A DNA stretch of 64,000 nt from Crocinitomicaceae bacterium. GTDB taxonomy: Bacteria > Bacteroidota > Bacteroidia > Flavobacteriales_D > Crocinitomicaceae. Below, piece after piece: positions 54,794-63,765 of this stretch (positions are counted from its first letter, which is position 1; the number at the start of each line of letters is the position of its first letter). Location: NCBI GenBank assembly GCA_029251865.1, contig JAQXCN010000025.1, forward strand, positions 1 through 64,000, in the 5' to 3' direction. The translations under genes were made by a program, and so were the position numbers. Under the pieces are notes generated by a model. That model was given only the letters and a program-made list of their open reading frames with translations. It had not been told where the DNA came from and searched no databases.

Positions 54794-55396
54794 TTAGGGG
54801 ATATTCATGAATTTATGAGTTTGTAACGAAATCCTCCAGCCTTTGTTACTTTTTACAAACGCTACAATAGCATCCATAAGCTGGTCTTTTTTTGACCATT
54901 CAGGTTGAATGTAAAGTAAACAATTAGGACTCACCTTTTTAGCATGGTCTAAAGCCCATTGAAAATCTGATTTATTAAAAACAACAACCTTTAATTCGTC
55001 CGCCTTTTTATAGGCTTCATCGCAGGGTTTTTTAAATTTTTTTGGCGAAAAAGTATACCAATCTACTTCTGCTTTCAAGGGATAACATCCTGATGTTTCA
55101 ATTGCAATTGAGCGCTGAATAGATTTCAGAGCTTTAACCAATGGACTAAGCTCATACATTGCGGGTTCTCCACCTGTGAGAACAATCCATTCGCTATCGT
55201 TTTCTTCCGCTAATATTTTTAAATCGTTAATATTTTGGCTTGGATGTTTTTCAGCATCCCAGCTGTCTTTAACATCACACCATACACAACCCACATCACA
55301 ACCGCCTGTGCGAATAAAGAACGCCGGTTTCCCAGAGTGAAATCCTTCTCCTTGAATGGTTAAGAAACTCTCCATTATCGGTAAATGTTCAGCCAT
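54794..55396 (-). CDS. queE: 7-carboxy-7-deazaguanine synthase
   Basis: QueE is a radical-SAM enzyme that makes CDG for queuosine in tRNA. The 200-residue protein has the variant cluster motif C-x3-C-x2-C (Cys33, Cys37, Cys40 in TGGCDVGCVWCDVKDSW) and the early QGEGFHSGKPAFFIRTGG segment typical of QueE. The other queuosine genes are not in the window. It heads the minus-strand run into the PorE-like gene (9 bases apart) and is divergent from the T9SS cargo gene. Confidence 0.95.
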   Translation of the reverse strand: MAEHLPIMESFLTIQGEGFHSGKPAFFIRTGGCDVGCVWCDVKDSWDAEKHPSQNINDLKILAEENDSEWIVLTGGEPAMYELSPLVKALKSIQRSIAIETSGCYPLKAEVDWYTFSPKKFKKPCDEAYKKADELKVVVFNKSDFQWALDHAKKVSPNCLLYIQPEWSKKDQLMDAIVAFVKSNKGWRISLQTHKFMNIP

Positions 55397-55516
55397 GTGC
55401 TCTAAAATTTGAGATAAAGTTAAGCAATTGCTTTTTCATAATTTGATAAATTTTTATTTCAGAAGAGGTCAATATTTAGTTGTATTTACAAATGTTATTC
55501 CAATAAAGTATTTCGT

Positions 55517-55524
55517 TATATTTG
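55517..55524 (+). promoter_or_regulatory. -7 promoter element for the PCMD-like cargo gene
   Basis: TATATTTG matches exactly and ends 21 bases before the ATG at 55546, giving a normal short leader. It lies over an in-frame TTG (55522), which is a reason to reject that codon as the start. Confidence 0.55.
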
Positions 55525-55545
55525 AATGAACCTAAAATTTGTACT

Positions 55546-56475
55546 ATGAAAAAAATCTACACGAGTTGTTTTATTATGATTTTTACTCTTTCCGCTTTTG
55601 GTCAGCAAATTGATAATGGCTCGATGGAGGCATGGGATGACCTTGGGGGAAGTGATGAGGAACCTGCCAATTGGAATAGCTTTATGAGCGCAACAGGTGG
55701 TTTGTCTTTGTTTGGTTCACAACAAGTTGAACAGTCGTCGGATATTAGATCCGATGCAACAGGTATGTATAGTGCACGAGTGTTTTCGAAAAGCACTTTG
55801 GGTATTGTTGCGAATGGTAATCTAACACTCGGAAGAATCAATATGGGCAGCAGTACTCCTGATAGTGAGGATAATTATAATTTTTCTAAAATAACAAATA
55901 GTGAATTTTCACAAGACCTTACCGAATTACCCGACTCTATAGTTTTTTGGGTTAAATTTAATTCAAGTAGCAATCAAGATTCTGCAAGAATTCATGCAAT
56001 CATTCATGATGCTTATGAGCTTCATGATCCAATTAATGCATCCTCATCTTCACATGTCGTTGGTGCAGCAGGTTTAAATTATTCAAAAACGAATGGTCAG
56101 TGGGAAAGAAAGTCTGTGCCATTTGTTTATAATGGGCCTTCAAGTACACCTGAATTTATTTTAGTCACATTTACAACCAATAAAATTCCTGGAGGCGGTT
56201 CTGCGGGTGATGAGATTATACTGGATGATGTTTCTTTGGTCTATAATAATACTTCAGTAGATCAAAAATTTAGTAATAGACAATGGGTATCCTATACAAT
56301 TGAAGGATTACTATTCTCCAAAAGTTTTCCCTTAGATGAAGAATTGAATATCTATTCTACTACTGGTGCTCTTCTCAAATCTGGAACACCTGAAGGGCTT
56401 CAAGGTCTTAGATTAAAAAATGGAATATATTTGATTTCCGGAAAAAGCCAAAGTTTTAAAGTAATTGCATATTAA
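55546..56475 (+). CDS. PCMD-like secreted protein with a T9SS type A C-terminal domain
   Basis: A 309-residue protein: signal peptide (MKKIYTSCFIMIFTLSAFG), then a domain resembling PCMD, a putative carbohydrate metabolism domain (IDNGSMEAWDDLGG, EEPANWNS, LPDSIVFWVKFN, GGGSAGDEIILDDVSLVYN), then a ~70-residue T9SS type A sorting domain (LNIYSTTGALLKSG ... LKNGIYLISGKSQSFKVIAY). It should be exported to the cell surface or released. The TonB receptor gene begins 4 bases downstream, so the two form a pair; the ligand is unknown. Confidence 0.85.
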   Translation: MKKIYTSCFIMIFTLSAFGQQIDNGSMEAWDDLGGSDEEPANWNSFMSATGGLSLFGSQQVEQSSDIRSDATGMYSARVFSKSTLGIVANGNLTLGRINMGSSTPDSEDNYNFSKITNSEFSQDLTELPDSIVFWVKFNSSSNQDSARIHAIIHDAYELHDPINASSSSHVVGAAGLNYSKTNGQWERKSVPFVYNGPSSTPEFILVTFTTNKIPGGGSAGDEIILDDVSLVYNNTSVDQKFSNRQWVSYTIEGLLFSKSFPLDEELNIYSTTGALLKSGTPEGLQGLRLKNGIYLISGKSQSFKVIAY

Positions 56476-56479
56476 TTTA

Positions 56480-58918
56480 ATGAAGCAATTATTAGTGCTC
56501 TTTTTTCTAGGATTCTTGTCGGCTTATCGTGCCCAAGAATTTGCAACAGTAAGTGGAAAGGTTTCAAATGAAAAAGGGGAGACTTTGTTGGGCGCTTCCG
56601 TAATTTATCGTGCTGATGTGTCAAAGGGTACAATTGCAAGAGATGACGGCTCATTTGAGTTAATAGTCCCTCCAGGTCAATGCAAACTTATATGTCGTTA
56701 CACAGGTATGCGTTCTGATACAGTTTCGTTTGACCTTAGCCCAAATGAACAAAAAATTGTAGACTTTACACTGTTTTCCTACATAAAAGAATTTAAGGCT
56801 GTGGATGTCAAAGTTGGAAAATTTGATAAGCCAATTGAAGAGCAAACAGTAACAATGATTGTTTTGAAGCCTGAACTTATTGAAAACCGGAATACAAGAA
56901 GCATTGAAACGGCATTAGATCAAACCCCAGGATTGAATATTTTGGATGGTGAACCTCAGATTAGAGGAGGGAGTGGTTTTACCTTTGGTGTGGGTTCCAA
57001 AGTTGCTGTTATCGTAGATGATATGCCCATGCTCTCTGGTGATGCAGGTCGTCCTGAATGGGGATTTATTCCGGTAGAGAACATTAGTCAAATAGAAGTT
57101 GTCAAGGGCGCAGCATCTGTTCTTTCTGGCAGTTCTGCATTGTCAGGTTCTGTAAATATTAGAACAGCTTATCCCACCTCAAAACCCAAAACTAAAATCA
57201 ATATATACAATGGGGTATATAACGCGCCAAATCAGCCTAATGCAAATTGGGGAGAAAAAGCACCTATTATTTTAGGGGCTAATTTTCTACATTCTCAAAT
57301 GTTTGGCAATCTCGATGTTGTTATTGGTGGTAATTTGAACTATGACCATGGATATATCGGCCCCCCAATTACAGATTCAATCGTTGCGACAGTATTTCCC
57401 GACACCCTAACCAATTTTACAGAAGAAGATTTAATTTCCAAGCGGGCGCGCTTTAATTTTAATCTCCGCTACCGATCTAAGAAGTTTAAAGGTTTAAATT
57501 ATGGCCTTAATGGTAATTTTATGGCAATGCATACAAATATGCCCTTGGCTTGGTTAAATGACTCCTCAGGTCTTTTTAGGGCCTATCCTGGTGCGGTTTT
57601 CTTGCAAGACCAATTCATTTTCAATCTGGATCCATTCGTAAATTTCTTTACACAAAGTAATGGAAAGCATTACTTAAGAGGAAGAATCTTACGGGTTGAT
57701 AATGAAATGAGCGCCAATCAATCGAATAACGCAACGACGTATTATGGAGATTATATGTTTAAAAAGAAGTATAAGGAATTCAAAAACCTCGAATTCGTTG
57801 GGGGGTTGACCTCTACATTTACCAATTCGTACTCGAATATTTATATAGGTTCTGGAACGCCAAATAATAAAATTTTCAATGTTTCGGCGTACTCTCAAAT
57901 TGAAACAAAACTCAAGAATATTCTGAACCTATCGTTCGGTGGACGTTTAGAATATTTTCAGCTTAACGATTCTATAACTGCTTTGAAACCAATATTCAGG
58001 GCGGGTTCGAGCCTTAAGATTTATCAGGAGACCTATCTGCGTGCATCATATGGTCAGGGTTATCGCTTCCCAACAATCACGGAACGATTTATTCGTACCG
58101 GTGTAGGTAATTTTGGTGTTTTTCCTAATCCTGGCTTACTTCCTGAAAGCAGTTGGAATGCGGAGATAGGATTGAAGCAGGGCATTAAGTTTGGAGGGAT
58201 TTATGGCTACCTTGACTTAGCAGGCTTTTGGCAGGAATACCAAAATACAATTGAATATATGTTCGGTATTTGGAATGAACTTACTGATGTACAGGCCATG
58301 GGGTCGAGTGCCGGATTTATGTTTCTCAACACGGGTGAATCAAGGGTCTTAGGATTAGATCTTTCTTTTGCGGGTTTTGCAGAGTTAAAAAAGCATGGCA
58401 AAATGAACTTTCTATTGGGCTATAATTATATTGTGCCTAAAACGCTTACGCCAGATTATGTTTATGCAACCGATTCGTTGAATCGGGTGTTTAGTTACAA
58501 TTCGACTTCCATGGACCCCTCACAGGGTATTTTAAAATATAGATTTTTGCACAATGCCAAGATGGATATCGAATATTCTTGGAAGGATAAGTTCTCTTTT
58601 GGCGCGAGTGCGAAATATTTTTCTAAAATGGTTAATATGGACGCAATTATTAAAGATTTTGAGGAATTCACAACAGACATCGAGGTGCTACAAGATCTTC
58701 GTTATATAGACTTCTTTGAATCACATAGGTACGGAAATTGGATTTTTGATGCAAGGATTTCATTCAACTTTACGAAGTCTCACAAGTTGGCATTAATCGG
58801 GACAAATATTTTGAACAGAACGTACTCACTGCGACCGTTAAAAATCGAGCCACCTAGGACTTTCACCATTCAGTATACCTATAAGCTAGAGGGTAAAGTG
58901 AAGAATAGTCGTCGCTAG
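56480..58918 (+). CDS. TonB-dependent receptor
   Basis: An 812-residue outer-membrane transporter. After the signal peptide come a carboxypeptidase-regulatory-like domain (~20-105, TVSGKVSNEKGETLLGASVIYR), a plug domain (~125-235, with SIETALDQTPGLNILDGEPQIRG and VEVVKGAASVLSGSSALSGSVNI), and a 22-strand barrel ending in a terminal TYKLEG. The ATG at 56480 is taken; a TTG in frame at 56465 is less likely. No SusD partner is adjacent, so it is not a typical Sus-type polysaccharide transporter. Its stop shares the palindrome CTAG with cinA. Confidence 0.94.
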   Translation: MKQLLVLFFLGFLSAYRAQEFATVSGKVSNEKGETLLGASVIYRADVSKGTIARDDGSFELIVPPGQCKLICRYTGMRSDTVSFDLSPNEQKIVDFTLFSYIKEFKAVDVKVGKFDKPIEEQTVTMIVLKPELIENRNTRSIETALDQTPGLNILDGEPQIRGGSGFTFGVGSKVAVIVDDMPMLSGDAGRPEWGFIPVENISQIEVVKGAASVLSGSSALSGSVNIRTAYPTSKPKTKINIYNGVYNAPNQPNANWGEKAPIILGANFLHSQMFGNLDVVIGGNLNYDHGYIGPPITDSIVATVFPDTLTNFTEEDLISKRARFNFNLRYRSKKFKGLNYGLNGNFMAMHTNMPLAWLNDSSGLFRAYPGAVFLQDQFIFNLDPFVNFFTQSNGKHYLRGRILRVDNEMSANQSNNATTYYGDYMFKKKYKEFKNLEFVGGLTSTFTNSYSNIYIGSGTPNNKIFNVSAYSQIETKLKNILNLSFGGRLEYFQLNDSITALKPIFRAGSSLKIYQETYLRASYGQGYRFPTITERFIRTGVGNFGVFPNPGLLPESSWNAEIGLKQGIKFGGIYGYLDLAGFWQEYQNTIEYMFGIWNELTDVQAMGSSAGFMFLNTGESRVLGLDLSFAGFAELKKHGKMNFLLGYNYIVPKTLTPDYVYATDSLNRVFSYNSTSMDPSQGILKYRFLHNAKMDIEYSWKDKFSFGASAKYFSKMVNMDAIIKDFEEFTTDIEVLQDLRYIDFFESHRYGNWIFDARISFNFTKSHKLALIGTNILNRTYSLRPLKIEPPRTFTIQYTYKLEGKVKNSRR

Positions 58919-60150
58919 TTATTTAGTGCTAACCTCAATAGGTTTAAGGCAGTCAACACCGTCATTTTTATATTGCGTTCTCTATGTTTTGAAAACTGCA
59001 TCATTTTACTAGTCGTTCCGCTTTTTGTTGCAATAGCGATCCATACCATCCCCACGGGCTTTGTTTCAGTGCCGCCTCCAGGACCTGCAATTCCTGTGGT
59101 TGAAATACATATATCTACATCCAAAATCTTGCGCCCATTTTCAGCCATTGCTTTAGCTACAGGTTCGCTAACCGCACCATGTTCAATGATAAGGCTTTCT
59201 GGAACATTGGCTAGACTTGACTTAATATTATAGCTATAAGTAAGTAAGGCACCTTCATAATATGCCGAAGCTCCAGGAATGCTGCTGATTTGGCTTGCGA
59301 GCATGCCAGCCGTGCAGCTTTCAACAGTCCCAATGGTCAGTTTTTTATCAATCAGCTGTTGGCCAATAATTTGCGGTAGTGTATCACGGTCGTAGCCAAA
59401 AAAATGATTTGGAATCTGCATTTCCAAGGCTTTGAATAAATCATTTATTTTTTCAGTATCATCGCTGCCGTGTGCTGAGGTAATTCTAAGTTTTACGATT
59501 CCCGAAGAGGGAAGGTATGCGAGTGAAAATCCTTCTTTATAGACTTGATTCTCCCATTTTGCGATTTTTTCTGCCAAAAAGGACTCACCAATCCCCTGAG
59601 TTAGTGCAGTCTTGTAGTACATTGACTTGAGCTTAAACCTCTCTTTAAGTTTCGGTATAGCTTGTTCCGTCATAATACCTTGCATCTCGTACGGTACTCC
59701 AGGAAGGCTGATATAGATTTTATTGTTTTTTTCAAACCACATTCCGGCTGCAGTTCCGTAATCGTTTTCAAGAATAGTACAATCCGTAGGAAGCTCGGCT
59801 TGTTTGTAATTTGAGGCAAGCATAGGTCGTTTTCTTTGACTGAAAAACGCCTCTATTTTTGATAGGGTATGTGGGTCGTTTTCCAAAGTGCTTCCAAAGT
59901 ATTCAGCAAGTGTATATTTTGTAATATCATCTTTAGTAGGACCAAGTCCTCCTGTTATAATAACGCATTCTGTTTCTTCATAAACATGATTTAGGCTTGA
60001 AATTATTTCTTCCTTCTTATCGCTAATTGCGACCGTTTTAATAATTTCTGAGCCTGCTTTTGATAAAGTTTCGCCTAACCATGATGCATTCGTATTGACC
60101 GTTTGCCCAATCAGTAATTCGTCTCCAATAGAAATGATTTCTACTTTCAT
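58915..60150 (-). CDS. cinA: CinA family protein
   Basis: A 411-residue protein with two parts: an N-terminal MoCF-like domain (~1-170, with ITGGLGPTKDD) that in other species hydrolyses ADP-ribose or NAD-derived nucleotides, and a C-terminal NMN-amidase domain (~255-411, VESCTAGMLASQIS and GIAGPGGGTETKPVG). NAD salvage is the likely role; a link to competence is not implied. Its ATG overlaps the rlmD stop (ATGA), so it ends the lpx-rlmD run. Its stop lies inside the convergent TonB gene's stop. Confidence 0.95.
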   Translation of the reverse strand: MKVEIISIGDELLIGQTVNTNASWLGETLSKAGSEIIKTVAISDKKEEIISSLNHVYEETECVIITGGLGPTKDDITKYTLAEYFGSTLENDPHTLSKIEAFFSQRKRPMLASNYKQAELPTDCTILENDYGTAAGMWFEKNNKIYISLPGVPYEMQGIMTEQAIPKLKERFKLKSMYYKTALTQGIGESFLAEKIAKWENQVYKEGFSLAYLPSSGIVKLRITSAHGSDDTEKINDLFKALEMQIPNHFFGYDRDTLPQIIGQQLIDKKLTIGTVESCTAGMLASQISSIPGASAYYEGALLTYSYNIKSSLANVPESLIIEHGAVSEPVAKAMAENGRKILDVDICISTTGIAGPGGGTETKPVGMVWIAIATKSGTTSKMMQFSKHRERNIKMTVLTALNLLRLALNN

Positions 60151-61577
60151 TTTTTTGTAAATTTTGCTATTGATTCAATATGACCTGTATGAGGGAATTG
60201 ATCAACTAAACTGTATTTTTTAAGCTTATATCCGGCATCCGATAGCGTTGATGCATCACGGGCTTGAGTAGAAGGGTTGCAAGAGATGTAAACTATATTT
60301 TTCGCACCCAATTCGATTACTTTTTTTAAAGTTTTGGGCGCAATACCTGCTCTTGGTGGATCAAGAATCAATGTATCTATTTTACCTTGATATTGAGGGT
60401 TGAATTTCAAAAACTTGCCAACGTCTGCGGCGAAAAATTCAGTATTCGAAATAGTATTATTTATCGCATTTTTACGGGCATCGTCAATAGCCTCTTCAAC
60501 GATGTCTACTCCAATGATAGATACCTCCGGATTTCTTTTAGCCATGAGTTGGGCAATCGTCCCGGTTCCACAGAATAAGTCAAGTACTACTTTGTTATTT
60601 CTTATTTCGTCTTCAAAAACATAATCCAAAGCTTTACTATATAATAACTCAGCACATTTGGGGTTCGTCTGGAAAAAGCTTTCCATACGCATTTGAAAAT
60701 TCAATCCTAGTAATTCTTCTTGGATCACATCATTACCAAATAGTAGTTTGCTTTGACCATTTTCAATTTTCGCACGATCAGCGACATTATCATTAACAGT
60801 ATGTAAAAGACCCGCAACGCGTTTGTCAAATAAATTTTGAATGAATTCGGCAAAAGCTATGTGGTCAAAGGAATTTAGATTTTCAGAAGAGGTTACGAGA
60901 TTCACCAGTAACTGATTGGAGGCAAATGATTTTCTTACTACGATATGTCGAAAAAAGCCTGTCTTTTTTGGTGGGTGCCAAGCAGCAAGTCCTGTCTTTT
61001 CGAGGTACTTTCTAACCAAATGTAATTGATCTTCCCATTCCTTATCGAAGAGCCCTGATGCTTTATTTAAACTCTCAACTTTCCACCAAGTACCACGACG
61101 TTTAAAACCTAGAGCAAATGCGTCGTCAATTTCTGTTTCTGATTCAAGGCAGTGCTCAATGCATGAAAAACTATATTCCATCTTATTTCTGTAAAAGAAA
61201 TGATCTGGAGCTGTTATAAACGTGTCAAAAACTTCATGAATATCTTCAATACCTGACAATCTTCTGAAGGTTTCAAGTGTCGATTCTTTCTTTAATTTTT
61301 CTTGTTCTTTAACCGGTACATAAATATATGGCGCTCCAGATATAGGCTGATATTCGTTGATGTTTTCTATTGGTGATCTCTCAATAATGTCTAGTAACTT
61401 CGCTTCGTAGTGTTTCTTTTTTTTCGCAGATATTGTGACTTTTACCTTTTGTCCTGGAAAGGTGTTAGGAACGAATACAAGTGTTCTTTGCGTATCATTA
61501 TCTATTTTGGATATACCTCTTCCACCAAAGGCAAAGTCTGTTATTTCTAACTCAATTTTATCTCCGCGTTTAAACAT
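60147..61577 (-). CDS. rlmD: 23S rRNA (uracil-C5)-methyltransferase, RlmD type
   Basis: A 476-residue enzyme with an N-terminal TRAM domain (~1-65, RGDKIELEITDFAFGGRGI) and a SAM-dependent methyltransferase domain (VVLDLFCGTGTIAQ, LDPPRAGI, and the catalytic YISCNPSTQARD). It should methylate U1939 or a similar uridine in 23S rRNA. Unlike E. coli RlmD, the region after TRAM (INEYQPISGAPYIYVPV) lacks the C-x5-C-x2-C cysteines that hold the 4Fe-4S cluster, so this copy appears to be cluster-free (see findings). It follows lpxA with one base. Confidence 0.92.
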   Translation of the reverse strand: MFKRGDKIELEITDFAFGGRGISKIDNDTQRTLVFVPNTFPGQKVKVTISAKKKKHYEAKLLDIIERSPIENINEYQPISGAPYIYVPVKEQEKLKKESTLETFRRLSGIEDIHEVFDTFITAPDHFFYRNKMEYSFSCIEHCLESETEIDDAFALGFKRRGTWWKVESLNKASGLFDKEWEDQLHLVRKYLEKTGLAAWHPPKKTGFFRHIVVRKSFASNQLLVNLVTSSENLNSFDHIAFAEFIQNLFDKRVAGLLHTVNDNVADRAKIENGQSKLLFGNDVIQEELLGLNFQMRMESFFQTNPKCAELLYSKALDYVFEDEIRNNKVVLDLFCGTGTIAQLMAKRNPEVSIIGVDIVEEAIDDARKNAINNTISNTEFFAADVGKFLKFNPQYQGKIDTLILDPPRAGIAPKTLKKVIELGAKNIVYISCNPSTQARDASTLSDAGYKLKKYSLVDQFPHTGHIESIAKFTKK

Positions 61578-61578
61578 C

Positions 61579-62358
61579 CTAAATCATTCCTCGAATAACA
61601 CCTTTGTCTGAGGAACTTATGAAATTTAAAATCTCTGTTCTGATCTCACTATCTGGAATTTGTGATTTTATGGCTTCAATCCCCTTTGAAATATTGCTAT
61701 TTTGAATGTAAAGTATTCTGTATAAATCTTCTATTTCGCGAATCGTATCGTCTGAATAACCTCTCCTTCTTAAACCAACAGAGTTTACTCCAGCAAACGT
61801 TAATGGTTCCCGAGCCGCTTTGACATAGGGAGGTATGTTCTTTCGGATTAAAGATGCGCCTCCAATAAATGTATGTTTACCAATATGCGTAAATTGTTGC
61901 GCCGCAACTTTGCCTTCTAGAATTGCATAATCATCAATCTGTACATGACCTGAAAGACCAGTATAGCTTGCCAGAATGACGTGATTACCTATTGTACAGT
62001 CATGTGCTACGTGGACATACGTCATTAGAAGACAATGGGAACCTATTTTTGTTGAAAGCTTATCGTTGGTTCCTCTGTGAATAGTAACGCACTCGCGAAT
62101 CACTGTATGGTCCCCTATTTCAACTAGTGTATACTCACCTCCAAATTTTAAATCCTGTGGAATAACGCCAATTACTGCACCCGGGAAAACCTCACAGTTT
62201 TTACCGATTCTCGTGCCTGGATAAAGAACCGCATTCGAGTGTATTTTTGTTCCTTCTCCAATAACTACATCTTCGTGAATATGCGCAAAAGGCTCAATAA
62301 TTACACGGTCATGTAGTGATGATTTTGGGTGAACAGAGGCTAATGGGCTAATATTCAT
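61579..62358 (-). CDS. lpxA: UDP-N-acetylglucosamine acyltransferase
   Basis: LpxA does the first step of lipid A synthesis, adding a 3-hydroxyacyl chain to UDP-GlcNAc. The 259-residue trimeric enzyme is built of hexapeptide repeats that form a left-handed beta-helix, and the catalytic His is His119 in YVHVAHDCTIGN. The C-terminal helical part is normal. It follows lpxC-fabZ with a one-base overlap or contact, and rlmD follows it, so the order lpxD-lpxC/fabZ-lpxA is the classic Bacteroidota arrangement. Confidence 0.97.
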   Translation of the reverse strand: MNISPLASVHPKSSLHDRVIIEPFAHIHEDVVIGEGTKIHSNAVLYPGTRIGKNCEVFPGAVIGVIPQDLKFGGEYTLVEIGDHTVIRECVTIHRGTNDKLSTKIGSHCLLMTYVHVAHDCTIGNHVILASYTGLSGHVQIDDYAILEGKVAAQQFTHIGKHTFIGGASLIRKNIPPYVKAAREPLTFAGVNSVGLRRRGYSDDTIREIEDLYRILYIQNSNISKGIEAIKSQIPDSEIRTEILNFISSSDKGVIRGMI

Positions 62359-63761
62359 TACGCTTGTTTATCTTTTATCACCTGAGCTAGCATTTCTGCT
62401 TCTGCAACAATTTTTCCATTTACGTAAGCAATACCGGCCATTTCAACTAGTCCCCTTCGTATGGCTGACATCAATTTAAGTTCAAATACAACCGTATCTC
62501 CTGGTAATACCTTTTGTTTAAATTTAACATTATTGATTTTCATAAAATAAGTGGAGTAGAGGTGCGGTTCATCTACTTTACTTAGTGCAAAAATACCCCC
62601 TACCTGGGCCATAGCTTCTACTTGTAAAACCCCGGGAAAAACAGGGTTTCCTGGAAAGTGCCCTGTAAATACAGGTTCATTCATGGTTATGTTTTTGATA
62701 CCCCAAATTGAGTTTTCAGTTATTTCCATGATTTTATCTATCATTAAAAATGGAAAACGATGGGGTAACATTTTTTCAATTGCATTGATATCGTAAAGTG
62801 GTTCTTTTGTAAGGTCGAAAGATTTTCCTTTTTGCTGCTGCTTTTTAATTTGTTCTTTGAGAACTTTTGCAAATCGGACGTTTCCTGAATGACCCGGTCT
62901 AGCTGCTAAAATATGAGCCTTTAAAGGCCTGCCAATCAATGCCAGATCTCCGACAATATCAAGAAGTTTGTGTCTTGCTGGTTCGTTTTCGTACTGAAGT
63001 TTTGTGCTATTGAGCACACCTATTCCGTCAATACTTACTTTCAGGTCTTCTTTACCGAGAAGTTTTGCAAGGTCCGTAAGCTCTTTTTCTGAAATTTCAG
63101 TGCGTTCCACCATGACAATTGCATTGTCTAAATCTCCTCCCTTAATGAGGTTGTTTTTTGCCAAATATTCAAGTTCTCTGAGAAAGACAAAAGTCCGACA
63201 TTTTGCAATTTCAGATTTAAATTCACCTACATGGTACATACTAGCATGTTGTGTACCTAAAACCGGAGATTGATAATCCACCATAACGGTAAGTCTGTAA
63301 TTTTCGTCTGGAATAGCCAAGAATTCAATACCATTTTCCTCGTCTTCCCAAGGGATATTTTCCGTAAGTTCAAAGTAGAGACGTTCTGCATCTTGTTCTT
63401 CGTAACCAACTTTTTCTATGGCTTCCACAAATTTCAAGGAACTCCCGTCCATAATGGGGATTTCAGGACCATCAATTGTAATTAAGGCATTGTCTACTTG
63501 ACATCCGTAAATGGCGGCGAGAACATGCTCAGTGGTATGTACTTTTGCATTATTTTGCTCTAATGTTGTACCTCTTTCTGTAGAAACAACAAGATCTACA
63601 TCTGCCTTGATCGTAGGTTTTCCTTCTAAATCAATACGTTGAAATTTATATCCATGGTTCGCTGGTGCAGGATGAATCTCTAAGTTTGCCACTACACCCG
63701 TATGTAAACCGATACCGTTTAATTTTACTACACCTTTCAGCGTTCTTTGCTTTTCAGACAT
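62358..63761 (-). CDS. Bifunctional LpxC deacetylase / FabZ dehydratase
   Basis: A 467-residue fusion. The N-terminal ~310 residues are LpxC, which removes the N-acetyl group of UDP-3-O-acyl-GlcNAc, the committed step of lipid A: zinc ligand His79 (HTTEHVLAAIYG) and the ARHKLLDIVGDLALIG segment with His and Asp ligands. The rest (~315-467) is FabZ, 3-hydroxyacyl-ACP dehydratase: LPHRFPFLMIDK and GHFPGNPVFPGVLQVEAMAQ. This fusion is a Bacteroidota/Chlorobi trait. A TTG at 63764 could also start it; the ATG at 63761 is preferred. Confidence 0.97.
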   Translation of the reverse strand: MSEKQRTLKGVVKLNGIGLHTGVVANLEIHPAPANHGYKFQRIDLEGKPTIKADVDLVVSTERGTTLEQNNAKVHTTEHVLAAIYGCQVDNALITIDGPEIPIMDGSSLKFVEAIEKVGYEEQDAERLYFELTENIPWEDEENGIEFLAIPDENYRLTVMVDYQSPVLGTQHASMYHVGEFKSEIAKCRTFVFLRELEYLAKNNLIKGGDLDNAIVMVERTEISEKELTDLAKLLGKEDLKVSIDGIGVLNSTKLQYENEPARHKLLDIVGDLALIGRPLKAHILAARPGHSGNVRFAKVLKEQIKKQQQKGKSFDLTKEPLYDINAIEKMLPHRFPFLMIDKIMEITENSIWGIKNITMNEPVFTGHFPGNPVFPGVLQVEAMAQVGGIFALSKVDEPHLYSTYFMKINNVKFKQKVLPGDTVVFELKLMSAIRRGLVEMAGIAYVNGKIVAEAEMLAQVIKDKQA

Positions 63762-63765
63762 CAAA

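Noticed and set aside
58915-60150. CinA as evidence for a competence system
   Set aside because: CinA is widespread and here sits with lipid A genes; no com genes are seen in the window.
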